NCBI GenBank assembly: GCA_021152595.1
Contig: JAGKVC010000024.1
Location: forward strand, 1 to 25,961
From: Clostridia bacterium
Lineage (GTDB): Bacteria > Bacillota > Clostridia > Oscillospirales > Ruminococcaceae
Length of the DNA stretch: 25,961 nt
Direction of reading: 5' to 3'
The notes under the pieces were generated by a model. That model was given only the letters and a program-made list of their open reading frames with translations. It was not told where the DNA came from and ran no database searches. Each line of letters starts with the position of its first letter. The first letter of the stretch is position 1. Both the position numbers and the translations under genes were made by a program. Below are positions 7,671 through 15,384 of this stretch, one piece after another.

Positions 7671-7705
7671 AAAAGTGTACTGAGGAAACTCAGTACACTT
7701 TTTTT
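7671..7705 (+). terminator. Strong terminator of the hup operon
   Basis: Fourteen-pair stem from AAAAGTGTACTGAG (7671-7684) to CTCAGTACACTTTT (7689-7702), closed by a GAAA tetraloop and running into a tract of seven or more T. Confidence 0.95.
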
Positions 7706-7725
7706 GTATACAAACGAAAAATCTG

Positions 7726-7764
7726 CGGATACTTCTTTATGAATAATCTGAAAGGAAGTATCTG
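7726..7764 (+). promoter_or_regulatory. Hairpin covering the ribosome-binding site of the PBP gene
   Basis: CGGATACTTCTTT (7726-7738) pairs with AAGGAAGTATCTG (7752-7764), 13 pairs with two G-U, around a 13-nt loop. The right arm contains nearly all of the AAAGGAAG Shine-Dalgarno site (7751-7758) and ends 2 nt before the ATG. Formation would block ribosome binding. It may be a simple translational attenuator; no ligand-binding fold is evident. Confidence 0.5.
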
Positions 7765-7766
7765 AA

Positions 7767-9365
7767 ATGCGAAAACGACCGTACCGACTGCTGCTTCTCT
7801 CCTGTATTCTGCTGCTTTGTATGGCTGGGATGATTGTGCAGATGATGTCGGTCCTGAGAAAAACTCAGGTTTCCGAAGTCAGCGTCAGGCAGGGACATTA
7901 TAAGCTGCATGTTCCGCTGACAGACGGCACAATCTATGACCGGAATTTCACCCCGATGAATCATCCGGATGATGTGATCATTGCAGTGATCAATCCGACG
8001 CCGGATACACTCGCCCCGATCTTTACAAAGATCAAAGACCGTGAAGCCGTTCAGGAACAGCTCCAGCATATCACGCCGTTCTACTGCTTTCTCAATGAAG
8101 AGGCACAGCAAAATCAGAATCTCGTTGTGCTGCACGGCGCACGAAAACCGGAAGGACCGCTCTCCGCTCAGCATGTCCTCGGCTACCGGCAGAACGGAGA
8201 AGCAAAATCCGGTATCGAATACGCATTTTCGGATTGGCTTTCCGCCTGCGATTCTTCTGCGGATGTCACATTTACGGTCAGCGGCAGGGGAGCGGTGCTT
8301 GCAGGTGCAGAGCGCACCGTAATTCGTAACGGACAGCAGGGCGGCGGTGTTGTTACGACGATCGACGGTGAGATTCAGCGCATCACAGAACAGGCACTCG
8401 CGCAGATCGCGCCCGATGCAGGTGCAGCGATTGTCATGAAGATCGGAACAGGCGAGATTGCGGCTTGTGCCAGTACACCGGTCTATGATCCCGACCGTCT
8501 GGCAGAGGCAATTTCGCGCGAGGATTCCCCGTTTCTTAATCGTGCATTTTCCGCATACAGTGTCGGATCTGTATTCAAAATTGTGACGGCCGCCGCTGCG
8601 CTTGAACACGATATTCCGGTGAAGTTCATGTACGAATGTGACGGCGATATATCCGTCTACGGTCAGCATTTTCGCTGTCATAAATGGAACGGTCACGGGC
8701 TGCTGGATATGCAGCAGGCAATGATCCAATCCTGCAACCCCTATTTCATCTCGGTCAGTCAGCGCATGACACCGGAAATGATGCATGATACGGCTGAAGC
8801 GCTCGGATTCGGACAGCAGAATGTTCTTGCGAATGATCTGGTATCATCCGGCGGTTATCTGCAATCAATCGAAGAATTGCAGATCGAAGCTGAAAAAGCA
8901 AATCTGAGCTTCGGTCAGGGCAAGCTGCTCGCAACACCGCTTCAGGTCTGCGCAATGACTGCCGCAATCGCTGATGACGGGATCTATTCGGAACCGAAGC
9001 TCATCCGCGGTCTCACCGCAGACGGAACTGCACTGCTTGCCGAATCGCAGTCCAGACAGCACCGCGCCGTTTCATCCGATACAGCGGCAAAAGTACGCCG
9101 GATGATGGTCTCAGTGATCGAAAAAGCGAAGAATACAAACGGCAAACCGGATAATACAAGAGCAGCCGGAAAGACCTCGACCGCTCAGACCGGCAAAACC
9201 GATGCTGACGGAAATGAGCTTTGTCACGCATGGATGACAGGATTCTTTCCGGTCAATCATCCGCAGTATGCTGTCACGGTATTTGTCGAGAACGGCGGCT
9301 CCGGAAACGAAACCGCCGCACCTGTTTTCCGCGAAATCATCGAACAGATTACGGATGCATCATAG
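7767..9365 (+). CDS. Class B penicillin-binding protein (peptidoglycan transpeptidase)
   Basis: A 532-residue transpeptidase that cross-links peptidoglycan outside the membrane. A single N-terminal membrane anchor (about residues 6-28) precedes the dimerisation region with DGTIYDRNFTPMN. The transpeptidase domain carries SVFK (Ser268 nucleophile, Lys271), SCN (322-324) and KTST (469-472). The third box is KTS-T rather than the usual KTG-T/S. FtsI, SpoVD and PBPA-like enzymes share this plan; which role applies is not clear, and no glycosyltransferase domain or PASTA repeat is present. The start at 7767 follows AAAGGAAG, which lies inside a predicted hairpin. No separate promoter is obvious after the hup terminator. 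Its last 6 nt overlap the convergent amidase gene. Confidence 0.93.
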   Translation: MRKRPYRLLLLSCILLLCMAGMIVQMMSVLRKTQVSEVSVRQGHYKLHVPLTDGTIYDRNFTPMNHPDDVIIAVINPTPDTLAPIFTKIKDREAVQEQLQHITPFYCFLNEEAQQNQNLVVLHGARKPEGPLSAQHVLGYRQNGEAKSGIEYAFSDWLSACDSSADVTFTVSGRGAVLAGAERTVIRNGQQGGGVVTTIDGEIQRITEQALAQIAPDAGAAIVMKIGTGEIAACASTPVYDPDRLAEAISREDSPFLNRAFSAYSVGSVFKIVTAAAALEHDIPVKFMYECDGDISVYGQHFRCHKWNGHGLLDMQQAMIQSCNPYFISVSQRMTPEMMHDTAEALGFGQQNVLANDLVSSGGYLQSIEELQIEAEKANLSFGQGKLLATPLQVCAMTAAIADDGIYSEPKLIRGLTADGTALLAESQSRQHRAVSSDTAAKVRRMMVSVIEKAKNTNGKPDNTRAAGKTSTAQTGKTDADGNELCHAWMTGFFPVNHPQYAVTVFVENGGSGNETAAPVFREIIEQITDAS

Positions 9366-10100
9366 GCTCAGATATTCGCCGCTGACATATCCGGTTCTTC
9401 CGTTATAAGTTGTCACAAACCAGCCGTCTGTTTCTCCGTTGAGGATTAACTGCGTGCCGTCCGGAATCTGTGTCAGAACGGTTCCGTTCAGCGCCGGATA
9501 ATCCCGAAGATTCAGGCGGCTGCCTGCTGTCTGCACAGTGCCGTAAATGGGCTCTGTCGCACTGATAAACGGGATTCCGAAATAATCTGTCAGGGAGAGC
9601 ACAAGCGTCCGCGCAATCTGTTCCAGATTCGACCGGATCCATGCAGCATCCTCGGGATTATCATGATAGCCGATCTCCGCAAGCACTGCAACGGCTTTTG
9701 TCCGCAGAACCTCTCCGAGACTGTTCGTCGGGCGTGCGACAACCTGATTCTCCATCGGATAGATCCGCTGCAAATTATTCGCTGTAATTGTAGCAAGCAG
9801 CTCGCTGTCATAGCTTGCGGGCGCATAATAAACATCTATCCCGCGAAGCATCCCTGCAAACTGCTCCGGCGCTGCATTGGAATGCAGTGCGAGGTGAACA
9901 TCGAATTTACCCGCATTGGAATCCGCAATCGCACCGGCGACATTCCGCTCCGGATCATTGCGTACAAAGGCAATTCCGCTTGAGCGCAGATAAGGCTCCA
10001 TTTCCGCAGCAAGCTCATTCATCACCATTTCTTCATTGCCGGTTCCGTCGGCATAGGGATTCCATTCCTGTGTGGACGGGCTTAAAAATACAATCGGCAT
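9360..10100 (-). CDS. N-acetylmuramoyl-L-alanine amidase (Amidase_3-like) with C-terminal SH3 domain
   Basis: Cell-wall amidases of this family cut the bond between MurNAc and the stem peptide. The catalytic domain (about residues 1-180) shows GNEEMVMN, DVHLALHSNAAPEQFAG and AVLAEIGYHDNPEDAAWI, which carry the likely zinc and catalytic residues. A bacterial SH3 domain follows (about 185-246, SRLNLRDYPALNGTV and GWFVTTYNGRTGYV). The usual first metal-binding Gly-His-Gly is absent; the protein starts MPIVFLSPSTQEWNPY, a variant opening I associate with clostridial amidases. There is no signal peptide, so release would need lysis or another route. ATG 10100 is preferred over GTG 10109, because the AGAGG site is 9 nt from the former and adjacent to the latter. 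Confidence 0.88.
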   Translation of the reverse strand: MPIVFLSPSTQEWNPYADGTGNEEMVMNELAAEMEPYLRSSGIAFVRNDPERNVAGAIADSNAGKFDVHLALHSNAAPEQFAGMLRGIDVYYAPASYDSELLATITANNLQRIYPMENQVVARPTNSLGEVLRTKAVAVLAEIGYHDNPEDAAWIRSNLEQIARTLVLSLTDYFGIPFISATEPIYGTVQTAGSRLNLRDYPALNGTVLTQIPDGTQLILNGETDGWFVTTYNGRTGYVSGEYLSL

Positions 10101-10179
10101 CTGAAACACCTCTTTCTGAAATTTTTATATATCTTATGCAGGATAACAGTTTTTGTGTACAAAATCGCAATAATTAGAC

Positions 10180-10208
10180 TTGCATTTCCGCCGCATTTAT
10201 TGTATAAT
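10180..10208 (+). promoter_or_regulatory. Sigma-A promoter of the two-component operon
   Basis: TTGCAT (10180-10185), a 17-bp spacer and TATAAT (10203-10208), in the divergent gap between the amidase and the response regulator. Confidence 0.75.
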
Positions 10209-10244
10209 TATAGTAGAAATATAGAAATCAAGGGGTGATTATAT

Positions 10245-10922
10245 ATGAGAATTCTGCTTGTCGAGGATGAGGTAAAGCTCTCTGCTGCACTGGTTCAGAT
10301 TTTTCATCAAAATAAATATATCGTGGATGCATGCTATGACGGTGAATCCGGTCTGGACAATGCGCTTTCCGGAATCTATGACATGATCGTGCTGGATGTC
10401 ATGCTTCCCAAAATGAACGGACTGGATGTGCTGCGCGAAATCCGCAGAAACAAACTGAATACGCCCGTTCTGCTGCTGACCGCCAAGGATACTGTTTCCG
10501 ATAAGGTTGCTGGTCTGGATGTCGGTGCGGATGATTACATGACAAAGCCGTTCTCCTCGGATGAACTGCTCGCAAGAATCCGCTCTCTCTACCGCCGCAA
10601 CGCAAATGTCATTTTTGAAAACGTCCTGACATGGAGCGATCTGACGCTCAATCTTTCTACATATGAGCTGTTCTGCGGCAAAAATTCATTCAAGCTCGGA
10701 CTTAAGGAATTTTCCATGATGGAGCTGTTTCTGAAAAACGGCAACCGCATTCTTTCCAAGGAAACGCTGATTGTCAAGATCTGGGGCTATGAATCCGATG
10801 CGGAAAACAACAATGTTGAAGTATATGTCAGTTTTCTGCGCAAAAAGCTCGCACACATGAAATCCAAGGTTGCGATCAAAACAGTCCGCGGCGTCGGATA
10901 CTGCCTCGAGGAAAAAGAATAA
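10245..10922 (+). CDS. OmpR/PhoB family response regulator
   Basis: A 225-residue DNA-binding response regulator. The receiver domain (1-115) has the acidic pocket EDE at 7-9, the phosphoacceptor Asp51 in VLDVMLPKMNG, Thr79 in LLLTAKD and Lys101 in MTKPF. The winged-helix output domain (about 125-222) ends in the conserved IKTVRGVGYCLEE. AGGGG lies about 10 nt upstream of the ATG. The cognate kinase gene begins 39 nt downstream in the same transcript. Targets are unknown; the amidase, PBP and flippase next door make envelope stress a reasonable guess, but this is inference. Confidence 0.96.
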   Translation: MRILLVEDEVKLSAALVQIFHQNKYIVDACYDGESGLDNALSGIYDMIVLDVMLPKMNGLDVLREIRRNKLNTPVLLLTAKDTVSDKVAGLDVGADDYMTKPFSSDELLARIRSLYRRNANVIFENVLTWSDLTLNLSTYELFCGKNSFKLGLKEFSMMELFLKNGNRILSKETLIVKIWGYESDAENNNVEVYVSFLRKKLAHMKSKVAIKTVRGVGYCLEEKE

Positions 10923-10961
10923 GAATCCCATCAGTCAAACTGCTGAAAGGAGGTTCACAGC

Positions 10962-12893
10962 ATGATCAAAAAGCTGAAGCGCAGATATCTCATCACGAAT
11001 ATGGCGCTGCTGAGCGGCACACTGCTTGTGTGCCTCGCTGTTCTGTTCGGATTCCTGTATCATACTGAAATCGCATCCTCCTACACGATCATGCAGGAGA
11101 TGATTCAGGATACACAGATGCCGGATCGTCCGCCGATGCACACGGAAGCGGAGCCCACTGCATTTTATGCTGAACCGTCCGTCATGCCGCTGCACTATGA
11201 AATGCCCGACTGCGAAGATGACGGATGCGGCAACGACTGGGATGACAATCCCGATGATGATGAAAATACATACTGGCGCGGCTACAAAAACGGAAACAGC
11301 TATTGGCAGCCACCGGAAGAGGAGCATGAAGATCAGCAGAATCCGGACGGTCAATACTGGGATCCTTCATGGCAGCAGCCATGGAATCCGTGGAACCCTT
11401 GGAACCCGTGGAATCCCTGGAATCCTTGGAACCCGTGGACACATCCCGGCATCTATCCGCCCTACGATCCGAACTGGCAGTGGCCGCAGGAACAGCAGCC
11501 GGAACAGCCCGATAACGGACAGGAACAGCAAGAGCAGCCTGTAACAGAGCCGCAGCAGCAGGAGCCGGTTCAGGATCCGCAGCAGGATCCGGTTCAGGAG
11601 GAACAACAGCCTGAAATCGAGCAGCAGCCGGATGAAACGGAAGCTGAGGAAACTGTGCCGCTGATTACCAGACCGGCAGAACCAGAAAGCACCGAAGCCA
11701 CAACCAGACCGCAGAAATCTTCGCGGACCGATACAAAGCCGCCGAAGCAGGAACCGAAGGCTGCAACGGAAACCACAACCGTTCCGCTGATTCCCGCACC
11801 GGTCACTTCCGAAGAGACGCAGACTGCGCCGCCGATCGTACCGGTACAGGAAGGTCAGTATATTCCGGATGCGCTGATCGCGCAGCTCGATGATGACGGC
11901 AACATCACATCCTATACCGGCAGTGACGAAAGCTACACTGAGGATGAGCATTTCCTGATCCTGCATAACGCAGTCAACGAAATGCATCGCCGCGGCAAGC
12001 AATCCGGCGTTATGGAGATCGGAGAGACCTCGTACCGTTTCCGCTATGCACCGGATAATCAGGGGCATTACCGGCTGGTACTGCTGGACCGCACGCTTGA
12101 GATTTCCACGCTGCACAGGCTGCTTTTCATCTTCCTGATGATCACGATACTCGGTCTGCTGCTGATGTTCGGCATCAGTATGAAGCTCGCAAACTGGACC
12201 GTCACGCCGATCGCTGTCGCATGGGAAAAACAGAAGCAGTTTGTCGCAGATGCTTCCCATGAGCTGAAAACGCCGCTCGCTGTGATTTCCGCGAATACCG
12301 AGGTCATTCTTGCAAATCCGCAGGAATCGGTCTCCGGACAGAACAAGTGGCTCAGCTATATCCAATCCGAAACGATGCGTATGTCCAAGCTGATCACCAA
12401 TCTGCTTTCCGTCGCGCGGATGGACAACGGTACGCAGAAAAAGGAATCGCTGAAACCGCTGGCGCTCTCGGAAGCAGTCTCGAATGTCTGCCTTGTATTT
12501 GAGCCGATTATCTATGAAAACGGCAAGACGCTCAATACGGTCATTCAGCGGAATGTCACGCTGAAAACCGAGGAGGACAATATCAAGCAGCTTCTCTCAA
12601 TTCTGCTTGACAATGCCGTGCTTCACTCCGTCCCGAATGCACAGATCACCGTATCGCTCTCCAAGGATGTGCAGGGGAAAATCCGCCTGAGCGTTGCGAA
12701 TACTGCCAAGGATATCCCGAAGGAACAGCTCGCACACCTCTTTGACCGCTTCTATCGGCTCGATACCGAGGGCAGTCCGAACGGTTCGGGACTCGGTCTG
12801 AGCATCGCAAAAAGCATTGTGCGGCAAATGGGCGGTACGTTATCCGTCACAAGTGAAAATCAGCTTGTGACATTTGTCGCGGTATTTTCCTGA
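10962..12893 (+). CDS. Sensor histidine kinase with long low-complexity extracellular domain
   Basis: A 643-residue membrane kinase, partner of the upstream regulator. Membrane helices lie at about 12-33 and 387-408. The kinase core has the H-box DASHELKTPL (His433), the N-box LLDNAVLHS (Asn551) and the ATP-lid region LFDRFYRLDTEGSPNGSGLGLSIAKS; only a short linker replaces a full HAMP domain. The roughly 350-residue external part is exceptional: an acidic Asp/Asn/Tyr/Trp-rich stretch, six consecutive Asn-Pro-Trp units (residues 142-159), a Gln/Pro/Glu-rich stretch, a Thr/Pro/Lys-rich stretch, then a small folded-looking domain (about 295-385, GQYIPDALIAQLDDDGNIT). The disordered part may span or contact the cell wall. 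AAAGGAGG precedes the ATG and a terminator follows. Confidence 0.94.
   Translation: MIKKLKRRYLITNMALLSGTLLVCLAVLFGFLYHTEIASSYTIMQEMIQDTQMPDRPPMHTEAEPTAFYAEPSVMPLHYEMPDCEDDGCGNDWDDNPDDDENTYWRGYKNGNSYWQPPEEEHEDQQNPDGQYWDPSWQQPWNPWNPWNPWNPWNPWNPWTHPGIYPPYDPNWQWPQEQQPEQPDNGQEQQEQPVTEPQQQEPVQDPQQDPVQEEQQPEIEQQPDETEAEETVPLITRPAEPESTEATTRPQKSSRTDTKPPKQEPKAATETTTVPLIPAPVTSEETQTAPPIVPVQEGQYIPDALIAQLDDDGNITSYTGSDESYTEDEHFLILHNAVNEMHRRGKQSGVMEIGETSYRFRYAPDNQGHYRLVLLDRTLEISTLHRLLFIFLMITILGLLLMFGISMKLANWTVTPIAVAWEKQKQFVADASHELKTPLAVISANTEVILANPQESVSGQNKWLSYIQSETMRMSKLITNLLSVARMDNGTQKKESLKPLALSEAVSNVCLVFEPIIYENGKTLNTVIQRNVTLKTEEDNIKQLLSILLDNAVLHSVPNAQITVSLSKDVQGKIRLSVANTAKDIPKEQLAHLFDRFYRLDTEGSPNGSGLGLSIAKSIVRQMGGTLSVTSENQLVTFVAVFS
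11385..11438 (+). repeat. 9-bp tandem repeat encoding six Asn-Pro-Trp units
   Basis: Six in-frame copies of the 9-bp unit AAYCCNTGG follow a preceding PW. Third codon positions vary (AAT/AAC; CCG, CCC, CCT), so the array is not a fresh slippage product, yet it is regular enough to expand or contract. Confidence 0.95.
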
Positions 12894-12900
12894 AACATAA

Positions 12901-12936
12901 GAATTCCGTCGGTTTCAAGCGGCGGAATTCTTTTTT
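12901..12936 (+). terminator. Terminator after the histidine kinase gene
   Basis: GAATTCCGTCG (12901-12911) pairs with CGGCGGAATTC (12920-12930), 11 pairs with one G-U and an 8-nt loop, followed by six T. Confidence 0.92.
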
Positions 12937-12947
12937 CACGAAGCGGC

Positions 12948-12977
12948 ACATATGCTGACATTGAGGTGAGCATATGT
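12948..12977 (+). promoter_or_regulatory. Hairpin holding the start codon of the flippase gene
   Basis: ACATATGCT (12948-12956) and AGCATATGT (12969-12977) form a perfect 9-pair stem with a 12-nt loop. The loop displays the GAGGTG ribosome site (12963-12968) while the right arm contains the start ATG (12974-12976). It could modulate initiation. Confidence 0.45.
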
Positions 12978-14524
12978 TAAATGCGCAAGGCAGCCGTAAA
13001 ATGCTGTATGAAACAGTTTTTCTGAGCAGCTTTTCAGTCGGCTTACAAGGACTCGGACTGCTGCTGAATATTTTTCTGACGAAACAGCTTGGCGCAGCGA
13101 CCGTCGGCGAAATGACGCTGATTGGCTCATTCTACGGACTTGCCGCCGTCCTGAGCGGCGGAAGCGGATTTGTTTCAGCAAGCCGGTTCATGTCTGAGGA
13201 GCTGGGCTGCGGCGGCAATCCGCATCGGGTATTCCAGTATATTACGCGATTCTGCATGTGCCTGAGCATCGCAGCAGCCGCCTTGCTTTGCATCTTTGCC
13301 GATTTCCCCGGAAAACTCCTGCATCATCCTGAACTGTCAGCCCCGACCATCCGGCTGCTGAGCGCATCACTGCCGGTTTCCGCGCTGGCTGCATGCCTGA
13401 AAGGGCGCTGTTACGCATATCAGCGCGTCTATCTTCCGGCAATCGCAGAATGTATTGAGTTTCTGCTGAAATCCTGTACACTGGCGTTCTGCACTGTATT
13501 TCTGATACCGAGCGGCTTGATCAGCATCATATCGGCATTCGCAGTTTCGATGATTGCCGGGCAGGGGAGTACCGTTCTGTTTCTCATGCTGATCCGGATG
13601 CCGCACAGCAAAAACTGCAATATCTGCTCATTCACATTCCGGCGCTTTCTGCAAAAAACGCTGCCGATCATGGGGAACGCTTCGCTTGTCGCTGTGCTGA
13701 GCAGTACGAATGATGCGCTTGTACCGCTGACCTTGCTCCAATTCGGGAACAGCACCGAAGAAGCACTTGCGCAGTTCGGCGAATTTGAAGCAATCATCAT
13801 TCCGGCATTGTTTTTTCCGTCTGTCATTCAGTGTGTCATGTCCGGATTGATCGTGCCGCTCCTCTCGAAAGCCAATGCCGCAGATGATCAGCATACAATC
13901 AGACTGATCACAGAACGCGTCTTTGAACAGACCGTTGCGTATGCGTTTTTTATTGTTGTGTATTTGGTGCAATTCGGATCCAGAATCGGGACAATGCTCG
14001 GGGGAGATCCCTTTACCGGTGTGATTCTGCGCTTTATGGCACCGGTCGTGCCGTTCATCTATCTGGAAATCATCATGGAAGGGGTTCTGCGCGGACTGGG
14101 CAGGCATAACTTCTCGTCAATCAATTATCTGGCGGAATATATCGTCCGGATCTCCGTGCTGTTGATCTGCGTACCGATGTTCGGGTTTTACGGGATCGTA
14201 GCATCATATCTGGCATGCAATCTCAGCGGTAACGCTGTGCGGCTGTTCTTTGTCCTGCGGCTGACCGGACTCAAGCCTGTCTGGAAGCGCATTCTGATCC
14301 GGCCGGCATTCGCACTGCTTGCGGCATGGCAGATCATGCTGCTGACAGACCGTCTGATTACACGTCTTCAACTGCCGGAGCTTTGCAATATGTTCGGATG
14401 TGCGGCACTCGGCGGAATCCTGTATTATGCAATCCTGCACGTGATCAATCAGCCGGGGCATCCGTATTCAGAAAGGAGCATAAAACATGAGTATCGGTCT
14501 GCTGCGCGGAACAGTTGCACTTGA
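12974..14524 (+). CDS. MATE-like polysaccharide / lipid flippase (SpoVB-MurJ-Wzx type)
   Basis: A 516-residue polytopic membrane protein with roughly 12-14 hydrophobic segments. The N-terminal part (ETVFLSSFSVGLQGLGLLL, LGAATVGEMTLIGSFYGLA) and the later segments EGVLRGLGRHN and NYLAEYIVRISVLLICV match the MOP superfamily branch that includes SpoVB, MurJ and Wzx, which flip lipid-linked saccharides across the membrane. Substrate cannot be told. GAGGTG sits 5 nt before ATG 12974. The start lies 38 nt after the kinase terminator and no good promoter is visible in between, so read-through or a weak promoter is implied. Its 3' end overlaps the GrpB-family gene by 38 nt. Confidence 0.87.
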   Translation: MLNAQGSRKMLYETVFLSSFSVGLQGLGLLLNIFLTKQLGAATVGEMTLIGSFYGLAAVLSGGSGFVSASRFMSEELGCGGNPHRVFQYITRFCMCLSIAAAALLCIFADFPGKLLHHPELSAPTIRLLSASLPVSALAACLKGRCYAYQRVYLPAIAECIEFLLKSCTLAFCTVFLIPSGLISIISAFAVSMIAGQGSTVLFLMLIRMPHSKNCNICSFTFRRFLQKTLPIMGNASLVAVLSSTNDALVPLTLLQFGNSTEEALAQFGEFEAIIIPALFFPSVIQCVMSGLIVPLLSKANAADDQHTIRLITERVFEQTVAYAFFIVVYLVQFGSRIGTMLGGDPFTGVILRFMAPVVPFIYLEIIMEGVLRGLGRHNFSSINYLAEYIVRISVLLICVPMFGFYGIVASYLACNLSGNAVRLFFVLRLTGLKPVWKRILIRPAFALLAAWQIMLLTDRLITRLQLPELCNMFGCAALGGILYYAILHVINQPGHPYSERSIKHEYRSAARNSCT

Positions 14525-15020
14525 ACCGCATGATCCGCAATGGGATATCAATGCGAAACAGACGATCGAGCGGCTAAAGCTGCTTCTCAAAGATATTGCC
14601 GTGGATATTCAGCATATCGGCAACACCGCAATCAGGGAAATCCAAGCCAAACCGATTATTGATCTTGTAATCGGCGTATCTGATTTTCCGGAACTGCTTG
14701 AAAGGAATCCTGTTCTGGAAGAACACGGTTTTCTCTACCGCGGTCAGGATCATCCCGATCAGCATTTATATGTATGCGGCGATGACCGGTTTATTACGCA
14801 TCATCTTCATGCAGTCATTTATCGCGCTGAAGCGTGGAATCATTATGTCAATATGCGTGACTATCTGAATACGCATCCGGACGAAGCCGCAGAATATTCC
14901 GAAGTGAAACAAGCGCTTGCGAAACGATATGCAAATGACCGAATGACCTATACATCCATGAAAGCGGATTTAATTCGGCAGATTCTCGCACATGCTGATC
15001 AGTGGAAAATGCACACATAA
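14487..15020 (+). CDS. GrpB family protein (UPF0157)
   Basis: A 177-residue member of the GrpB/UPF0157 family, a nucleotidyltransferase-like fold of uncertain function. Conserved features are the N-terminal VALEPHDPQWDINAKQTIERL, the IQHIGNTAIREIQAKPIIDLVIGV core (usual form HIGSTAV), and HHLHAVIYRAEAWNHYVNMRDYL with a C-terminal KADLIRQIL. AAAGGAG (14472-14478) is well placed before ATG 14487, even though this lies within the flippase gene by 38 nt, so the two are likely translated from one message. A hairpin shared with the convergent azlD gene follows. Confidence 0.92.
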   Translation: MSIGLLRGTVALEPHDPQWDINAKQTIERLKLLLKDIAVDIQHIGNTAIREIQAKPIIDLVIGVSDFPELLERNPVLEEHGFLYRGQDHPDQHLYVCGDDRFITHHLHAVIYRAEAWNHYVNMRDYLNTHPDEAAEYSEVKQALAKRYANDRMTYTSMKADLIRQILAHADQWKMHT

Positions 15021-15022
15021 AA

Positions 15023-15062
15023 CGATCCCGAAAGCGCCATAAATAAACAGCTTTCGGGATTG
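15023..15062. terminator. Hairpin between convergent grpB-like and azlD genes
   Basis: CGATCCCGAAAGC (15023-15035) pairs with GCTTTCGGGATTG (15050-15062), 13 pairs with a 14-nt loop. The following TTTATTATTT on the plus strand and CGTTTTATG on the minus strand are modest U-tracts, so it may serve both directions. Confidence 0.75.
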
Positions 15063-15066
15063 TTTA

Positions 15067-15384
15067 TTATTTCAGAATGATCGGCAGCAGAACCATTGCA
15101 AGATAAGCCGCAGCCGATGCAGATAATGCTACGACAATCAGCGGCAGATCGAAATACGCAAGCACAACAGCCACAACCGTACCGGCGATTGCAGACGGAA
15201 GATCCTGCGTCGCATAAAAGATCGAAGGGATCGTCATTGCACTCAGAACCGCATACGGAATGTAATACAGGATGCTCTGTATAAACCGGCTTTTGATTTT
15301 TTTGCGTACAAATGTAAAAGGGATCATGCGGATGATATAGGTCGTCAGCGCCATGACGCCGATCGCAAGCAGAATTCTGTTCAT
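15067..15384 (-). CDS. azlD: AzlD family branched-chain amino acid transport subunit
   Basis: A 105-residue membrane protein with about four hydrophobic segments. The opening MNRILLAIGVMALTTYIIRMIPFTF and YYIPYAVLSAMTIPSIF are typical of AzlD, the small partner of AzlC in exporters of branched-chain amino acids and analogues such as azaleucine. ATG 15384 overlaps the azlC stop by 4 nt (ATGA) and is preceded by GGAGGCGG; the frame is open upstream only through azlC. Confidence 0.93.
   Translation of the reverse strand: MNRILLAIGVMALTTYIIRMIPFTFVRKKIKSRFIQSILYYIPYAVLSAMTIPSIFYATQDLPSAIAGTVVAVVLAYFDLPLIVVALSASAAAYLAMVLLPIILK

Noticed and set aside
7703..7714. 12-bp palindrome TTTGTATACAAA as an operator or promoter
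   Set aside because: Half of it is the terminator T-tract of the hup operon and no -35 box is correctly spaced; too weak to report as a feature.
11385..11438. CRISPR-like array
   Set aside because: The repeat is a 9-bp in-frame coding unit with no spacers and no cas genes nearby.
11367..12365. Antisense frame with Leu/Arg-rich repeats opposite the kinase
   Set aside because: The repeats merely mirror the Gln/Pro codons of the kinase sensor.
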